Program-made: the position numbers and the translations under genes
In this document: piece after piece, positions 45,236 through 54,975 of the stretch
Numbering within the stretch: the stretch's first letter is position 1
Layout of the letters: each line of letters starts with the position of its first letter
NCBI GenBank assembly: GCA_028284665.1
Contig: JANQRG010000011.1
Location: forward strand, 62,001-126,000
From: Croceivirga sp.
GTDB lineage: Bacteria > Bacteroidota > Bacteroidia > Flavobacteriales > Flavobacteriaceae
Direction of reading: 5' to 3'
DNA length: 64,000 nt
The notes under the pieces: model-generated
Told to the model about the DNA's origin: nothing
Seen by the model: only the letters and a program-made list of their open reading frames with translations
Databases searched by the model: none

Positions 45236-46162
45236 CTATTTAATTTTGGATGCCAAAAGATAAATGACCGCCATTCTTATGGCTACCCCATTTTCTACTT
45301 GTCCTAAGATAATGGATTGTCCCGAATCTGCCACATCACTGGTAATTTCTACGCCACGGTTAATCGGTCCGGGGTGCATCACTACTATTTCCTTGTCCAG
45401 CTCTTGTAACAATGCTTTATTTAATCCAAACTGTTGGGTGTATTCGCGGGTAGTTGGGAAATAGCTAACATCCATTCTTTCACTTTGAACGCGGAGCATA
45501 TTAGCTACATCACACCATTTCAGTGCTTTTCTCAGATCGGTTTCCACAGCAACACCTAGAGATTCGATATGCTTGGGAAGTAAAGTTCTGGGGCCGCAGA
45601 CCTTGATATTTGCGCCTTGCAACTTCAAGGCAAAAATATTGGATAGCGCCACCCTGGAATGAAGAATGTCTCCAACAATTACTACATTTTTCCCAGCTAC
45701 CGTGCCAAGCTTTTCCCGTATTGAATACGAATCCAGCAACGCCTGCGTTGGGTGTTCATGAGCACCATCCCCGGCATTTACAATAGCAGCTTTGACATGT
45801 TTGGCCAAAAAAATACCGGCCCCTGGATTAGGGTGCCGTAATACCACCATATCCACTTTCATGGAGAGGATATTATTGACGGTATCGATGAGCGTTTCTC
45901 CTTTTTTCACGGAAGACTGAGAGGCAGAGAAGTTGATGATGTCTGCCGAGAGTCGTTTTTCAGCTAACTCAAAGGATAGTTTTGTGCGCGTACTGTTTTC
46001 AAAAAATATATTGGCAATTGTAATATCGCGAAGCGTAGGGACCTTTTTAATTGATCTGTTGATTACTTCCTTAAAGTGATCGGCTGTTTCAAAAATGAGT
46101 TGGATATCCTTTTTCGTAAGGTATTTTATTCCCAACAAGTGGTCTACGCTTAATTCACTCAT
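45236..46162 (-). CDS. pyrB: Aspartate carbamoyltransferase catalytic subunit
   Basis: A 308-residue enzyme making carbamoyl-aspartate in pyrimidine synthesis. The carbamoyl-phosphate motif STRT (ENSTRTKLSFE) is near residue 55, the HP-containing HEHPTQALLDSYSI motif is near 140, and the MHPGPINRGVEI motif is near 270. No regulatory pyrI gene is adjacent; together with pyrR upstream this is the unregulated trimer type expected. The ATG overlaps the pyrR stop by four bases. Confidence 0.96.
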   Translation of the reverse strand: MSELSVDHLLGIKYLTKKDIQLIFETADHFKEVINRSIKKVPTLRDITIANIFFENSTRTKLSFELAEKRLSADIINFSASQSSVKKGETLIDTVNNILSMKVDMVVLRHPNPGAGIFLAKHVKAAIVNAGDGAHEHPTQALLDSYSIREKLGTVAGKNVVIVGDILHSRVALSNIFALKLQGANIKVCGPRTLLPKHIESLGVAVETDLRKALKWCDVANMLRVQSERMDVSYFPTTREYTQQFGLNKALLQELDKEIVVMHPGPINRGVEITSDVADSGQSIILGQVENGVAIRMAVIYLLASKIK

Positions 46163-46701
46163 ATTTTATCCACTAAATAAACTGCATCCTTGCCGTCGTT
46201 CTCCTCCCACATTACCGTAACCCGCTCATTATTGATTGCATCTACCTGTCTCCCCCTATAGTTAGGCTGTATAGGAAGATGCCTGCTAAACCGTCGGTCA
46301 ATAAGGGTAAGTAATTCTATTGTTGAAGGTCTTCCGAACGACTGTATTGCCGTGAGTGCGGCACGTATACTGCGGCCTGTATACAATACATCATCAATAA
46401 AGACTACCTTTTTATCCTCTACTAAAAAATCGATTTTGGTGGTATTGGCCTGCAAGGTTTTCTCGCCCCTTCTGAAATCGTCACGATAAAACGTTATATC
46501 CAGAAACCCTAGCTTAATCTCTTTTACCCGATATTCTTCCCGTAAAATTTTAGCAAGACGTTCTGCAAGAAAGATTCCCCTTGGTTGCATCCCGATGAGA
46601 ACGGTATTCTTAAAATCCAGATGATTTTCCAGTAGCTGACAGGCAAGACGATGAAGGATGATGTTGATCTCTTTGGCCGAAAGCAGGATTTTCTGACTCA
46701 T
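46159..46701 (-). CDS. pyrR: Bifunctional pyr operon regulator / uracil phosphoribosyltransferase
   Basis: A 180-residue PRT-fold protein. The PRPP motif VVFIDDVLYTGRSIRAAL (first residues near 100) is canonical, and the GRQVDA C-terminal segment fits PyrR. PyrR in Gram-positive bacteria binds pyr mRNA to promote termination and also has uracil phosphoribosyltransferase activity. In Bacteroidota the RNA-binding role is less certain. It is the first gene of pyrR-pyrB, with a short inverted repeat immediately upstream of its ATG. Confidence 0.94.
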   Translation of the reverse strand: MSQKILLSAKEINIILHRLACQLLENHLDFKNTVLIGMQPRGIFLAERLAKILREEYRVKEIKLGFLDITFYRDDFRRGEKTLQANTTKIDFLVEDKKVVFIDDVLYTGRSIRAALTAIQSFGRPSTIELLTLIDRRFSRHLPIQPNYRGRQVDAINNERVTVMWEENDGKDAVYLVDKI

Positions 46702-46707
46702 GTATTC

Positions 46708-46727
46708 ACTTCCATCTTACTGGAAGT
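46708..46727 (-). promoter_or_regulatory. Inverted repeat over the pyrR ribosome-binding region
   Basis: ACTTCCA and TGGAAGT (46708-46714, 46721-46727) form a 7-bp stem with a 6-base loop, ending 6 bases before the pyrR ATG. In the mRNA the GGAAG of the stem is the only Shine-Dalgarno-like stretch, so pairing would hide it. It does not match the known Gram-positive PyrR-binding loop sequence. It may be translational control of pyrR, or chance. Confidence 0.4.
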
Positions 46728-46764
46728 ATAAAAGTAAGCATTTCCAACGTACTTTTTTTAATAA

Positions 46765-46794
46765 AAAAACCCCGGGGTATTCCCCAGGGTTTTT
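46765..46794 (-). terminator. Intrinsic terminator of rpsA
   Basis: On the minus strand a stem of AAAAACCC/GGGTTTTT with inner GGGG/CCCC, a one-base mismatch, and a TATT loop lies 20 bases beyond the rpsA stop. It ends in T residues on the minus strand. It separates rpsA from the co-oriented pyrR operon. Confidence 0.85.
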
Positions 46795-46813
46795 AGAATA
46801 TGAAGTTAATCTT

Positions 46814-48697
46814 CTATTTCTTTTTGGAATCAGCTTCCATTTTATCTTTCAATGCCTGTAATTGTGCGTTTGCATCACCCAAAGTAGGGGCTGCTTCCTC
46901 AGCCGCTGCTGCTGCTTTTTTCCGGGCAGTTCGAACGTTACGTTCTTCCTGTTCCCTAAAAATAGCAGTATGACTGGCCACAACACGCTTGAAGTCTTTA
47001 TTGAATTCAATGATCTTAAATTCTACCTCTTCGCCTTTTTTCAGCTTATTGCCATCTTCCTTTTCCATATGACGAGAAGGAACAAAAGCAGTAATATCCT
47101 CGTTTAATACCACCGTAGCTCCTTTGTCTACGATGTCACTAACGCTTGCTTTATGCACTGTTCCTTCAGCAAACTCTGTTGCATATTTGTCCCAAGGATT
47201 TTCAGTAGTTTGTTTATGTCCAAGGCTTAATTTTCTGCCTTCTACATCCAACTCCAACACTTCAACTTCAAGCTTATCTCCAACGTTTACAAACTCCGAA
47301 GGGTGCTTGACCTTTTTGGTCCAGGAAAGATCCGAGATATAGATAAGTCCGTCTATACCTTCTTCCATTTCTACAAAAACCCCAAAATTGGTGAAATTCC
47401 GTACAATTCCTTTGTGGCGAGAGCCCACCGGATATTTGGAGGTAATATCAGTCCATGGATCTGGACTCAATTGCTTAATTCCTAAAGACATTTTGCGTTC
47501 TTCTCGATCCAAGGTAAGTACCACAGCCTCAATTTCATCTCCAACACTAACAAAGTCTTGTGCCGATCTTAGGTGCGTTGACCAGGACATTTCTGAAACA
47601 TGAATCAATCCTTCAACACCTTCGGCAACTTCAATAAAGGCACCGTAGTCTGCAATAACAACCACTTTTCCTTTTACTTTATCTCCTACCTGAATATTAT
47701 CTCCCAAGGCATCCCAAGGATGTTTTTCCAATTGTTTAAGTCCAAGTTGAATTCTAGACTTATTGTCATCAAAGTCCAGGATAACGACATTGAGTTTCTG
47801 ATCCAATTCCACCACCTCATTAGGATGATTGATACGACTCCAGGAAAGATCGGTAATATGGATCAAACCATCTACTCCACCAAGATCGATAAAGACACCA
47901 TAAGAAGTGATGTTTTTCACAACACCTTCTAGGACTTGTCCTTTTTCCAGTTGTCCAATGATCTCCTTTTTCTGCTCTTCAATATCTGCTTCGATCAGGG
48001 CTTTGTGCGATACGACAACATTCTTAAACTCATGGTTAATCTTAACCACCTTGAATTCCATAGTCTTCCCTACGTATTGATCGTAATCGCGAATAGGTTT
48101 TACATCTATCTGAGAGCCAGGCAAGAAAGCTTCTATACCGAAGACATCTACGATCATACCTCCTTTGGTCCTGCATTTTACAAAACCTTGTACCACCTCT
48201 TCTTTGTCATGGGCATCATTCACGTTATCCCATGCTTTGATGGTTCTGGCTTTTCGATGTGACAATACTAATTGACCTGTTTTATCCTCACGGATATCAA
48301 TCAATACTTCCACTTTGTCTCCTACTCTCAAGTCAGGGTTATACCGGAACTCGTTCAAGGAAATGACTCCCTCAGATTTCGCATTGATATCAATAATCGC
48401 TTCCCGGTCGGTCATATGTACTACAGTACCTTCTACTACCTCTTCGTCTGCAGTATCTACAAAATTTTCAGCGACTAACTTCTCAAATTCGGTTAGCTTG
48501 CTGTCCTCTACCTTTTCAATACCGTCCTCATATTTGTCCCAATCAAAATTTTTCAAAAATTCCTTAGGATCTTGTTTTGGGGTTTCTTCCTGAATGGTTT
48601 CGGTGTTTTCGTTAACTTCCGGAGTTGTGGTGTTAACTTCTTGATTTGCCGCTGTAGTTTCGTTAACTACCTCAGCTGCTTTTTTTTCTTCAGCCAT
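46814..48697 (-). CDS. rpsA: 30S ribosomal protein S1
   Basis: A 627-residue RNA-binding protein with an acidic N-terminal extension (about 1-65) and six S1 motifs. The repeated VEGLIHVSEMSW/VDGLIHITDLSW/IDGLIYISDLSW strands mark domains 3-5. A C-terminal AAAAAEEAAPT and basic tail end the protein. It helps mRNA bind the 30S subunit; this matters in Bacteroidota, which rarely use Shine-Dalgarno pairing. The long N-terminal glutamate/asparagine-rich extension is typical of the phylum. A perfect promoter lies at 48809-48839. Confidence 0.96.
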   Translation of the reverse strand: MAEEKKAAEVVNETTAANQEVNTTTPEVNENTETIQEETPKQDPKEFLKNFDWDKYEDGIEKVEDSKLTEFEKLVAENFVDTADEEVVEGTVVHMTDREAIIDINAKSEGVISLNEFRYNPDLRVGDKVEVLIDIREDKTGQLVLSHRKARTIKAWDNVNDAHDKEEVVQGFVKCRTKGGMIVDVFGIEAFLPGSQIDVKPIRDYDQYVGKTMEFKVVKINHEFKNVVVSHKALIEADIEEQKKEIIGQLEKGQVLEGVVKNITSYGVFIDLGGVDGLIHITDLSWSRINHPNEVVELDQKLNVVILDFDDNKSRIQLGLKQLEKHPWDALGDNIQVGDKVKGKVVVIADYGAFIEVAEGVEGLIHVSEMSWSTHLRSAQDFVSVGDEIEAVVLTLDREERKMSLGIKQLSPDPWTDITSKYPVGSRHKGIVRNFTNFGVFVEMEEGIDGLIYISDLSWTKKVKHPSEFVNVGDKLEVEVLELDVEGRKLSLGHKQTTENPWDKYATEFAEGTVHKASVSDIVDKGATVVLNEDITAFVPSRHMEKEDGNKLKKGEEVEFKIIEFNKDFKRVVASHTAIFREQEERNVRTARKKAAAAAEEAAPTLGDANAQLQALKDKMEADSKKK

Positions 48698-48808
48698 CTG
48701 CTGATTAAGATTTGTATTCTACACTCTTACAAGAATAAAGCGCTGGTGCAGAAGTGATTTTACGTATTTATATATCCTCTTTTATCTTGTGTGCGCTAAA
48801 AAGGAGTG

Positions 48809-48839
48809 CAAAAATACGATTAATTCAATGTTAAACAAA
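48809..48839 (-). promoter_or_regulatory. Bacteroidetal promoter of rpsA
   Basis: On the minus strand TTTG (48839-48836) and TATTTTTG (48816-48809) are separated by exactly 19 bases, a perfect TTTG-N19-TAnnTTTG. The transcript should start near 48804, leaving a leader of roughly 105 nucleotides before the ATG at 48697. Confidence 0.75.
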
Positions 48840-48951
48840 CCTTTACACGTATTCTCTTATTTTCTTTCTCCTGTTAATGATAATTTATCTTACAATGTGA
48901 CTTTTATAGTTATCTTGTTTCTTAATTATTAACCATTAAAAACAAGAGAAC

Positions 48952-49332
48952 ATGAGCGTAAAAGCAAAATATCAAGCAGTACTGGATTTAGGCCAGGAGT
49001 TAGGGATACAAGGTGGAGATGTTTCCGAAGAGGGAGGCGTACTTAAGATCAAAGGCGAAGCTTCAACCCCCTATGAAAAAAATGTGCTATGGGATAAAAT
49101 TAAAGCCATTGGCGGTGAAAGCCCTTCTGACCTTAAGGCCAATATAACTGTTTCCGATGAATCCGTGTATCATAGGCACACCGTAAAAAGCGGCGAATCA
49201 TTAAGTAAGATCGCTAAACACTACTATGGCGATGCCATGAAATACAATAAAATCTTTGAGGCCAACACCGATCAATTAAAGAATCCCGATGTAATTCACC
49301 CGGATCAGGTATTGGTCATTCCAAACCTATAA
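48952..49332 (+). CDS. BON-LysM potassium-binding/peptidoglycan-binding-like protein
   Basis: A 126-residue protein with an N-terminal BON-like domain (about 15-65) and a C-terminal LysM domain (about 75-125, HTVKSGESLSKIAKHYYG). This is the layout of E. coli Kbp (YgaU), a cytoplasmic K+-binding protein. No signal peptide is seen, so a cytoplasmic place is possible despite LysM. A terminator follows at once. The 254-base gap upstream carries the divergent rpsA promoter; no exact promoter for this gene is visible. Confidence 0.88.
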   Translation: MSVKAKYQAVLDLGQELGIQGGDVSEEGGVLKIKGEASTPYEKNVLWDKIKAIGGESPSDLKANITVSDESVYHRHTVKSGESLSKIAKHYYGDAMKYNKIFEANTDQLKNPDVIHPDQVLVIPNL

Positions 49333-49340
49333 GAAAAAGA

Positions 49341-49364
49341 AAGGCGCCTCCCCGGCGCTTTTTT
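49341..49364. terminator. Bidirectional terminator between the LysM gene and cmk
   Basis: GCGCC (49344-49348) pairs with GGCGC (49354-49358), extended by G-U and A-T pairs and followed by six T residues on the plus strand. The loop is TCCCC. It overlaps the cmk stop codon (49363), so it may serve both convergent genes. Confidence 0.75.
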
Positions 49365-50052
49365 AATCATTAATTACTTCCAGTGACTTCTGATGTATTA
49401 TGCGGAACTGTTCTTCATGGCCCATGCTGGTATTATCAAATGGAATAGCATCTTCTGCTTTAACTAATGGGGATACCGTCCTTGAGGAGTCCAACATATC
49501 TCTTTCCTGAACATTTTTCAAAACCTCTTCATAGGTGACCTGCTCTCCTCGTTCCAATAATTCTTTAAAACGCCTATCTGCCCTTTTTTTCGCGCTTGCG
49601 GTCATAAAGAACTTCAATTCGGCATTGGGAAAAACTACGGTGCCAATATCCCTTCCATCCATAACCACTCCTTTTTCTTTTCCCATCTCTTGTTGTTGCT
49701 CTACCAATTTCTTACGCACTTCGGGGATAGCCGCTATTTTGCTGACATATCTTGAAACTTCCAGCGTACGTATTTTATGTTCTACATTTTCACCATTCAA
49801 ATGAATTTCAGATTGTAGGGTTTCCGGATTGTACTCGAAACGAAGTCGAATGTCATCGAGGGATTTTATCAAGGTCTCTAAATCATCACTGCTATCACTA
49901 ATACAACCATGTTCCAGGGCATAAAGTGTTACCGCTCTATACATCGCACCAGTATCTACATAAACGTATTCCAGGGCTTTTGCCAAACGCTTTGCGACCG
50001 TACTTTTACCGGTAGAAGAATGCCCGTCAATAGCAATTACGATTTTCCGCAT
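49363..50052 (-). CDS. cmk: Cytidylate kinase
   Basis: A 229-residue kinase that converts (d)CMP to (d)CDP. The Walker A motif is GHSSTGKST near the N-terminus, the VDTGAMYRAVTL motif binds CMP, and the DGRDIGTVVFP motif is near residue 145. It is 35 bases after lon stop and convergent with the LysM gene, sharing a terminator. Confidence 0.95.
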   Translation of the reverse strand: MRKIVIAIDGHSSTGKSTVAKRLAKALEYVYVDTGAMYRAVTLYALEHGCISDSSDDLETLIKSLDDIRLRFEYNPETLQSEIHLNGENVEHKIRTLEVSRYVSKIAAIPEVRKKLVEQQQEMGKEKGVVMDGRDIGTVVFPNAELKFFMTASAKKRADRRFKELLERGEQVTYEEVLKNVQERDMLDSSRTVSPLVKAEDAIPFDNTSMGHEEQFRIIHQKSLEVIND

Positions 50053-50087
50053 GCTCCAAAAATACCGAGAAAATACCGATAAGGGGA

Positions 50088-52538
50088 TTACAACTTTTTC
50101 GCGTTTTTCACTTTTTGCCCGGTGATCGCGATGGTAATCACTTCGTGCATATCTGTAACATAGTGGAATTTTAAGCCTCTGAGATATTCCTCCTTAATTT
50201 CTTCAATATCCCTTCTGTTCTCCTCGCTTAGAATGATCTCTTTGATCCGCGCTCGCTTCGCTGCAAGAATCTTTTCCTTAATTCCTCCAACGGGAAGCAC
50301 TTTTCCACGCAAGGTGATCTCTCCTGTCATCGCAAGGCTTTTTTTCACTTTTCTCTGGGTAAACAAGGAAACAAGGGAGGTTAACATTGTGATCCCGGCA
50401 CTGGGGCCGTCCTTGGGAGTAGCCCCTTCAGGAACATGAATGTGGACGTTGTACTTTTCAAATACTTCCGGATCGATATCAAAAGCATCCGCATTTGATT
50501 TTATAAACTCCATGGCGATGGTAGCAGACTCTTTCATCACTTTACCCAGGTTTCCAGTGATATTTAGAGTTCCTTTTCCCCTGGATAGAATGGACTCTAT
50601 AAATAAAATATCTCCTCCAACACTTGTCCACGCCAGTCCGGTGACTACTCCTGCGACCTCATTGCTTTCATACTTGTCCCTTTCCAACCTAGGTGGACCT
50701 AATACCTTTTCGATCTTTTCATTGGTCACCTTAACTTCATATGCTTCATCGGTAGCAATATTTTTAGCAGCATAGCGTACCATTTTTGCCAGCTGTTTTT
50801 CCAGCATTCGCACCCCGGATTCACGGGTATAGCCCTCCACAATTTTTTCAAGTTGCCGTTTGCCAATCTTCAAATCTTTGGCAGTAAGGCCATGCTCTTT
50901 CAATTGTTTGGGAAGTAGGTGCCGTTTTGCAATTTCTACTTTTTCCTCTATGGTGTAACCTGTTACGTTGATGATCTCCATACGGTCGCGAAGCGCGGGC
51001 TGAATGGTACTCAACGTATTTGCAGTAGCAATAAACATGACCTTGGAAAGGTCATAGCCCATTTCTAAAAAGTTGTCGTAGAACTCGCTGTTTTGCTCCG
51101 GATCTAATACTTCCAACATTGCGGAGGAGGGATCCCCCTGATGGCTGCTGCCCAATTTATCGATTTCATCAAGGATAAACACCGGATTAGAAGTACCTGC
51201 CTTCTTTACGCTTTGAATAATTCTACCCGGCATAGCGCCAATATACGTCTTTCGGTGCCCTCTGATTTCTGCTTCATCTCGAAGTCCACCTAACGACATC
51301 CTAACATACTCTCTCCCAAGTGCTTCAGCCACTGATTTTCCCAAAGATGTTTTTCCAACTCCAGGAGGTCCATAAAGGCAAAGAATAGGAGATTTCATAT
51401 CATTTCGCAATTTCAGCACTGCTAGATATTCGAGAATACGACGTTTTACATCCTCCAGACCGTAATGATCCCGATCGAGGATCCGTTCTGCCCGCTTTAA
51501 ATCAAAAATATCCTTGGAGTATTCGTTCCAGGGGAGCTCCAAAAAGAGATCCAGATAATTCCGTTGTATAGAATACTCCGCTACCTGGGGATTCATCCGT
51601 TGCATTTTCGCCATTTCTTTTTCAAAATGCTCCTTTACCTTTTTTCCCCATTTCTTTTTCTTCGCCTTCTCCTGCATCTCATCCACTTCCTCCTCATAGG
51701 AAATACCTCCTAGCTCTTCCTGAATGGTCTTCATCTGCTGGTGCAGGAAATACTCCCGTTGCTGCTGATCCATATCATGACGTACCTTAGATTGGATATC
51801 CTTTTTCAATTCCAGCTTTTGCAGCTCCAGATTCATATACTTAAGCGTGGCCAGTGCACGTTCCTGAAGACTATTGATTTCCAGAAGCTTTTGTTTTTCT
51901 GCAACATCAAGATTTAAATTGGAAGACACAAAATTGATAAGGAAAGAGTTGCTCTGAATATTCCGAATGGCAAAAGTAGCCTCACTGGGAATATTGGGGT
52001 TGTCCTTGATTATCTTGTAGGCCAGTTCTTTGATGGAATCGATGATCGCTAAAAACTCTTTATCATCTTGCTCAGGACGTATTTCATTCGTTTCCTGAAT
52101 AGTAGCCGTCATATAAGGATCTTCCGTGATAATCTCAGCAATCCCAAAACGCTTTTTCCCCTGAATGATCACTGTAGTGTTACCATCTGGCATTTGCAGT
52201 ACTCTCAGTATCCTTGCAACGGTTCCTAACGTATTGATATCCTTAACACCGGGATTTTCTACGGCTTCATCTTTTTGCGAAACTACCCCAATGACTTTAG
52301 ATCCATTATTAGCGTCTTTGATAAGACTAATGGATTTATCCCTTCCTGCTGTTATTGGGATTACTACCCCTGGAAACAATACCGTATTCCGCAGGGGAAG
52401 TATTGGCAAGGTTTCCGGAAGATTTTCCCTATTCATTTCTTCCTCATCCTCAGGGGTTAACAAAGGAATCAACTCGGCATCTTCATCTAATCCCTGGAAC
52501 GACATATTGTCCATATTTTTGAATTTAACTCTGCTCAT
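50088..52538 (-). CDS. lon: ATP-dependent protease La
   Basis: An 816-residue AAA+ serine protease for misfolded and regulatory proteins. The N-terminal substrate-binding domain ([13 protein letters not shown]) is followed by Walker [10 protein letters not shown], Walker B FILDEID, and the protease domain with catalytic Ser in PKDGPSAG and Lys in [10 protein letters not shown]. Length is normal (about 780-820). No heat-shock operator is visible in the 217-base gap shared with the ECF sigma gene. Confidence 0.97.
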   Translation of the reverse strand: MSRVKFKNMDNMSFQGLDEDAELIPLLTPEDEEEMNRENLPETLPILPLRNTVLFPGVVIPITAGRDKSISLIKDANNGSKVIGVVSQKDEAVENPGVKDINTLGTVARILRVLQMPDGNTTVIIQGKKRFGIAEIITEDPYMTATIQETNEIRPEQDDKEFLAIIDSIKELAYKIIKDNPNIPSEATFAIRNIQSNSFLINFVSSNLNLDVAEKQKLLEINSLQERALATLKYMNLELQKLELKKDIQSKVRHDMDQQQREYFLHQQMKTIQEELGGISYEEEVDEMQEKAKKKKWGKKVKEHFEKEMAKMQRMNPQVAEYSIQRNYLDLFLELPWNEYSKDIFDLKRAERILDRDHYGLEDVKRRILEYLAVLKLRNDMKSPILCLYGPPGVGKTSLGKSVAEALGREYVRMSLGGLRDEAEIRGHRKTYIGAMPGRIIQSVKKAGTSNPVFILDEIDKLGSSHQGDPSSAMLEVLDPEQNSEFYDNFLEMGYDLSKVMFIATANTLSTIQPALRDRMEIINVTGYTIEEKVEIAKRHLLPKQLKEHGLTAKDLKIGKRQLEKIVEGYTRESGVRMLEKQLAKMVRYAAKNIATDEAYEVKVTNEKIEKVLGPPRLERDKYESNEVAGVVTGLAWTSVGGDILFIESILSRGKGTLNITGNLGKVMKESATIAMEFIKSNADAFDIDPEVFEKYNVHIHVPEGATPKDGPSAGITMLTSLVSLFTQRKVKKSLAMTGEITLRGKVLPVGGIKEKILAAKRARIKEIILSEENRRDIEEIKEEYLRGLKFHYVTDMHEVITIAITGQKVKNAKKL

Positions 52539-52755
52539 ATGTGATATTCGGTCATTCTGTCATTAGAACCATTGTTAAACTGAGTGCTCCTCAGGATAAC
52601 CCGGTCCAAACCACTTGATTTACAGTTATTTGATTTTCTCAAGTTTCTCAGAACCCTAACGTAAGAACAATTCTCATGCCACGCCCTTCAAAAAAGTGAA
52701 TCAAAAGTGTAACAATTGTTAAATTTCATTATCTATACAACAAACCATTCACCTT

Positions 52756-53313
52756 TTGAGCCACGAGAATGAAAATACTGACGCACTAGTGCAGCTGTGC
52801 TTAACAGGGAAGCAAAGTGCACAGTTAGAAATTTATAATCGCTATTACAAGGCCATGTACAATACTGCATTACGAATAGTTAAACATACCGCCGAAGCAG
52901 AAGATGTTATGCAAGAATCGTTTTTGAGCGCGTTCACTAAACTGCATACGTTTAAGGGGGATGTCACTTTCGGGGCCTGGTTAAAGCGAATTGTCATCAA
53001 CAACAGTATTTATCATTACCGCAAACAACAGAAAAACAATGCTGTTGATCTGGATGAGGTACTATACAAGGTCGAAGATAATGATGGCGTTGCTTCAGAC
53101 CCCGATGGTTATACAGAACTAAAGGCTCAAAAAGTGATGGAAACCATGAAAAGTTTGAAAGACAATTACAGAGTTTCTTTGACCTTACACCTTGTAGAAG
53201 GATACGACTATGAGGAGATCAGTGAAATAATGAATATTAGCTATGCCAATTGCAGAACTACTATTTCCCGAGCCAAGGAAAGTTTGCGAAAGAAATTAGC
53301 AGTAACGATTTAA
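52756..53313 (+). CDS. ECF-type RNA polymerase sigma factor
   Basis: A 185-residue sigma-70 family protein of the ECF group. Region 2 (about 20-90) includes YNTALRIVKHTAEAEDVMQESFL, the core-binding and -10 recognition part; region 4 (about 120-180) has the helix-turn-helix YDYEEISEIMNISYANCRTTISRAKE. It is the first gene of a five-gene unit with a membrane protein after it. The start is a TTG at 52756 (LSHENENTD), since no ATG is available upstream of region 2. Confidence 0.92.
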   Translation: MSHENENTDALVQLCLTGKQSAQLEIYNRYYKAMYNTALRIVKHTAEAEDVMQESFLSAFTKLHTFKGDVTFGAWLKRIVINNSIYHYRKQQKNNAVDLDEVLYKVEDNDGVASDPDGYTELKAQKVMETMKSLKDNYRVSLTLHLVEGYDYEEISEIMNISYANCRTTISRAKESLRKKLAVTI

Positions 53314-53316
53314 GCT

Positions 53317-53874
53317 ATGAAAAAGGACGGATTAGAAGAATTATTTAGAAAACTAGAAAATGACTTCGACTTTGAGGAGCCCAGAGATGGTCATCAGGAG
53401 CGTTTTCTCGATAAATTGAACCAAAGCAAAGGGGTAGTTACCTTATCGCACAAACGAAGCTGGTGGAAACCGCTGTCCATAGCGGCTTCTATTGCACTGG
53501 TATGCGTTTTAGGATGGCAACTGGTTGACTCCTCACCCACAATAAAGGAACAGGTGGTAAAAATAGCCCCAGAGGTTTCAGAAACTGAATTTTATTTTGC
53601 CAGTCTAATTGAGGAACAAGTGCAACTCCTTAAAAAGGAGGATGCTCCTGAAACGGCCAAATTAGTTGCTGATACCTTGTCACAACTTGAAAAATTAGAA
53701 GGCGATTATCGGGCTTTGGAACAAGAACTGGTCAACGGTGGAAACAGCAAATTGCTGTTAAATGCTATGATCACCAATTTTCAAACCAGAATTGATTTGC
53801 TGCAGGAAGTGCTGGATAACATTGAAACTATTAAAAATTTAAAACAACCGGATGATGCGAACTTTACTATTTAG
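53317..53874 (+). CDS. Anti-sigma-factor-like single-span membrane protein
   Basis: A 185-residue protein with a cytoplasmic N-terminus (about 1-48), one membrane segment (about 50-67, PLSIAASIALVCVLGW) and a helical, coiled-coil-prone periplasmic part (about 95-180). It begins 3 bases after the sigma stop and its end overlaps the next gene by 23 bases. Topology and position indicate an anti-sigma factor, though there is no zinc-binding ZAS motif (HxxxCxxC), so the type is undefined. Confidence 0.75.
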   Translation: MKKDGLEELFRKLENDFDFEEPRDGHQERFLDKLNQSKGVVTLSHKRSWWKPLSIAASIALVCVLGWQLVDSSPTIKEQVVKIAPEVSETEFYFASLIEEQVQLLKKEDAPETAKLVADTLSQLEKLEGDYRALEQELVNGGNSKLLLNAMITNFQTRIDLLQEVLDNIETIKNLKQPDDANFTI

Positions 53875-54952
53875 ATACCTATGTTTAACCCTATTGATGC
53901 TGCCATTTTATGGGGTTGCGAAAAGCGACGGCGGTGGAATGAAGGGCAAGTATACCAAGGAAAAAACCATAAAAAAAGAGTTTACTGTAAATGCTGACGC
54001 GTTGTTAAAAGTGAAGAATAGCTACGGTAACCTCAACATCACCTCCTGGAATCAAAATACCGTGATGATAGAGGTTAGGATCAAAACCAACGGAAACAAT
54101 GAGGAACGTGTTGAGGACCGTTTAGAAGAAATTGATGTGGATTTTGATAACAGTCCAAGCATGGTATCTGCAATTACTCGATTTGGAGATCGCAGTAACA
54201 ATTGGGGATGGAAATGGGGTAGACGCAAAAATGTAAGCGTCCAGGTAAATTACACCATTAAACTACCTGTAAAAAACAGTGTTAACCTTTCCAATGATTA
54301 CGGTAACATTTATTTGGATCGCGTAGACGGACATGCGAAAATTAGTTGCGATTACGGGAAAATGGAGATCGGTGAGCTACGAGGCAGAAATAACGAATTG
54401 CGCTTCGATTATACTTCGCGTTCCACCTTTGGATATATTAACAGTGCACAAATTATTGCAGATTATTCTGGATTTACCATTGAAAAAGCGGGAGATCTAA
54501 CTGTAAAAGCGGATTACACCAACGCTTCCATATATGAAATGGGAAATTTGGAGTACTCCTCAGATTATGGTGCTATGGAAGTAGGGAAGGTGAAAAATGT
54601 TGAAGGCGTTGGAGATTACATCGGTATCAAGCTTGGAGACGTACATGGCAATGTGAACGTAACTTCGGATTATGGCTCACTTAAAATTGCTAAAATGGCG
54701 CCAGACGCCGGTGACGTCAATATTCAGTCGGATTATACAGGGATCAAAATAGGGTATCACCCGGAGTATTATTTCGATTTTGATATTTCTACGGAATATG
54801 CTGGTGTTAACGGAATAGATGACTTCGAAATTCAGGTACGAAAAGAAAAATCTGGGGAAAAATACTATAATGGCTATTACGGAGATGATAACTCGGGGAA
54901 TGTAATTCAGATCAGAAGTGATTACGGCGGAGTATCGTTCTACAAGAATTAA
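53852..54952 (+). CDS. DUF4097-type secreted beta-solenoid-like protein
   Basis: A 366-residue protein with a signal peptide (about 1-23) and a long run of short beta-strand repeats. The NDYGN, CDYGK, ADYTN, SDYGA and SDYGS turns recur every 17-25 residues, typical of the DUF4097/adhesin-like beta-helix families. A basic WGWKWGRRKN loop interrupts the N-terminal part. It overlaps the anti-sigma gene by 23 bases, indicating coupling. Its role is unknown; the envelope is the likely location. Confidence 0.8.
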   Translation: MMRTLLFRYLCLTLLMLPFYGVAKSDGGGMKGKYTKEKTIKKEFTVNADALLKVKNSYGNLNITSWNQNTVMIEVRIKTNGNNEERVEDRLEEIDVDFDNSPSMVSAITRFGDRSNNWGWKWGRRKNVSVQVNYTIKLPVKNSVNLSNDYGNIYLDRVDGHAKISCDYGKMEIGELRGRNNELRFDYTSRSTFGYINSAQIIADYSGFTIEKAGDLTVKADYTNASIYEMGNLEYSSDYGAMEVGKVKNVEGVGDYIGIKLGDVHGNVNVTSDYGSLKIAKMAPDAGDVNIQSDYTGIKIGYHPEYYFDFDISTEYAGVNGIDDFEIQVRKEKSGEKYYNGYYGDDNSGNVIQIRSDYGGVSFYKN

Positions 54953-54975
54953 TAATCAAAAAACCAAAAACAATC

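Noticed and set aside
53852-54952. Adhesin or autotransporter
   Set aside because: Beta-helix-like repeats are visible, but no autotransporter barrel or type IX sorting domain is present.
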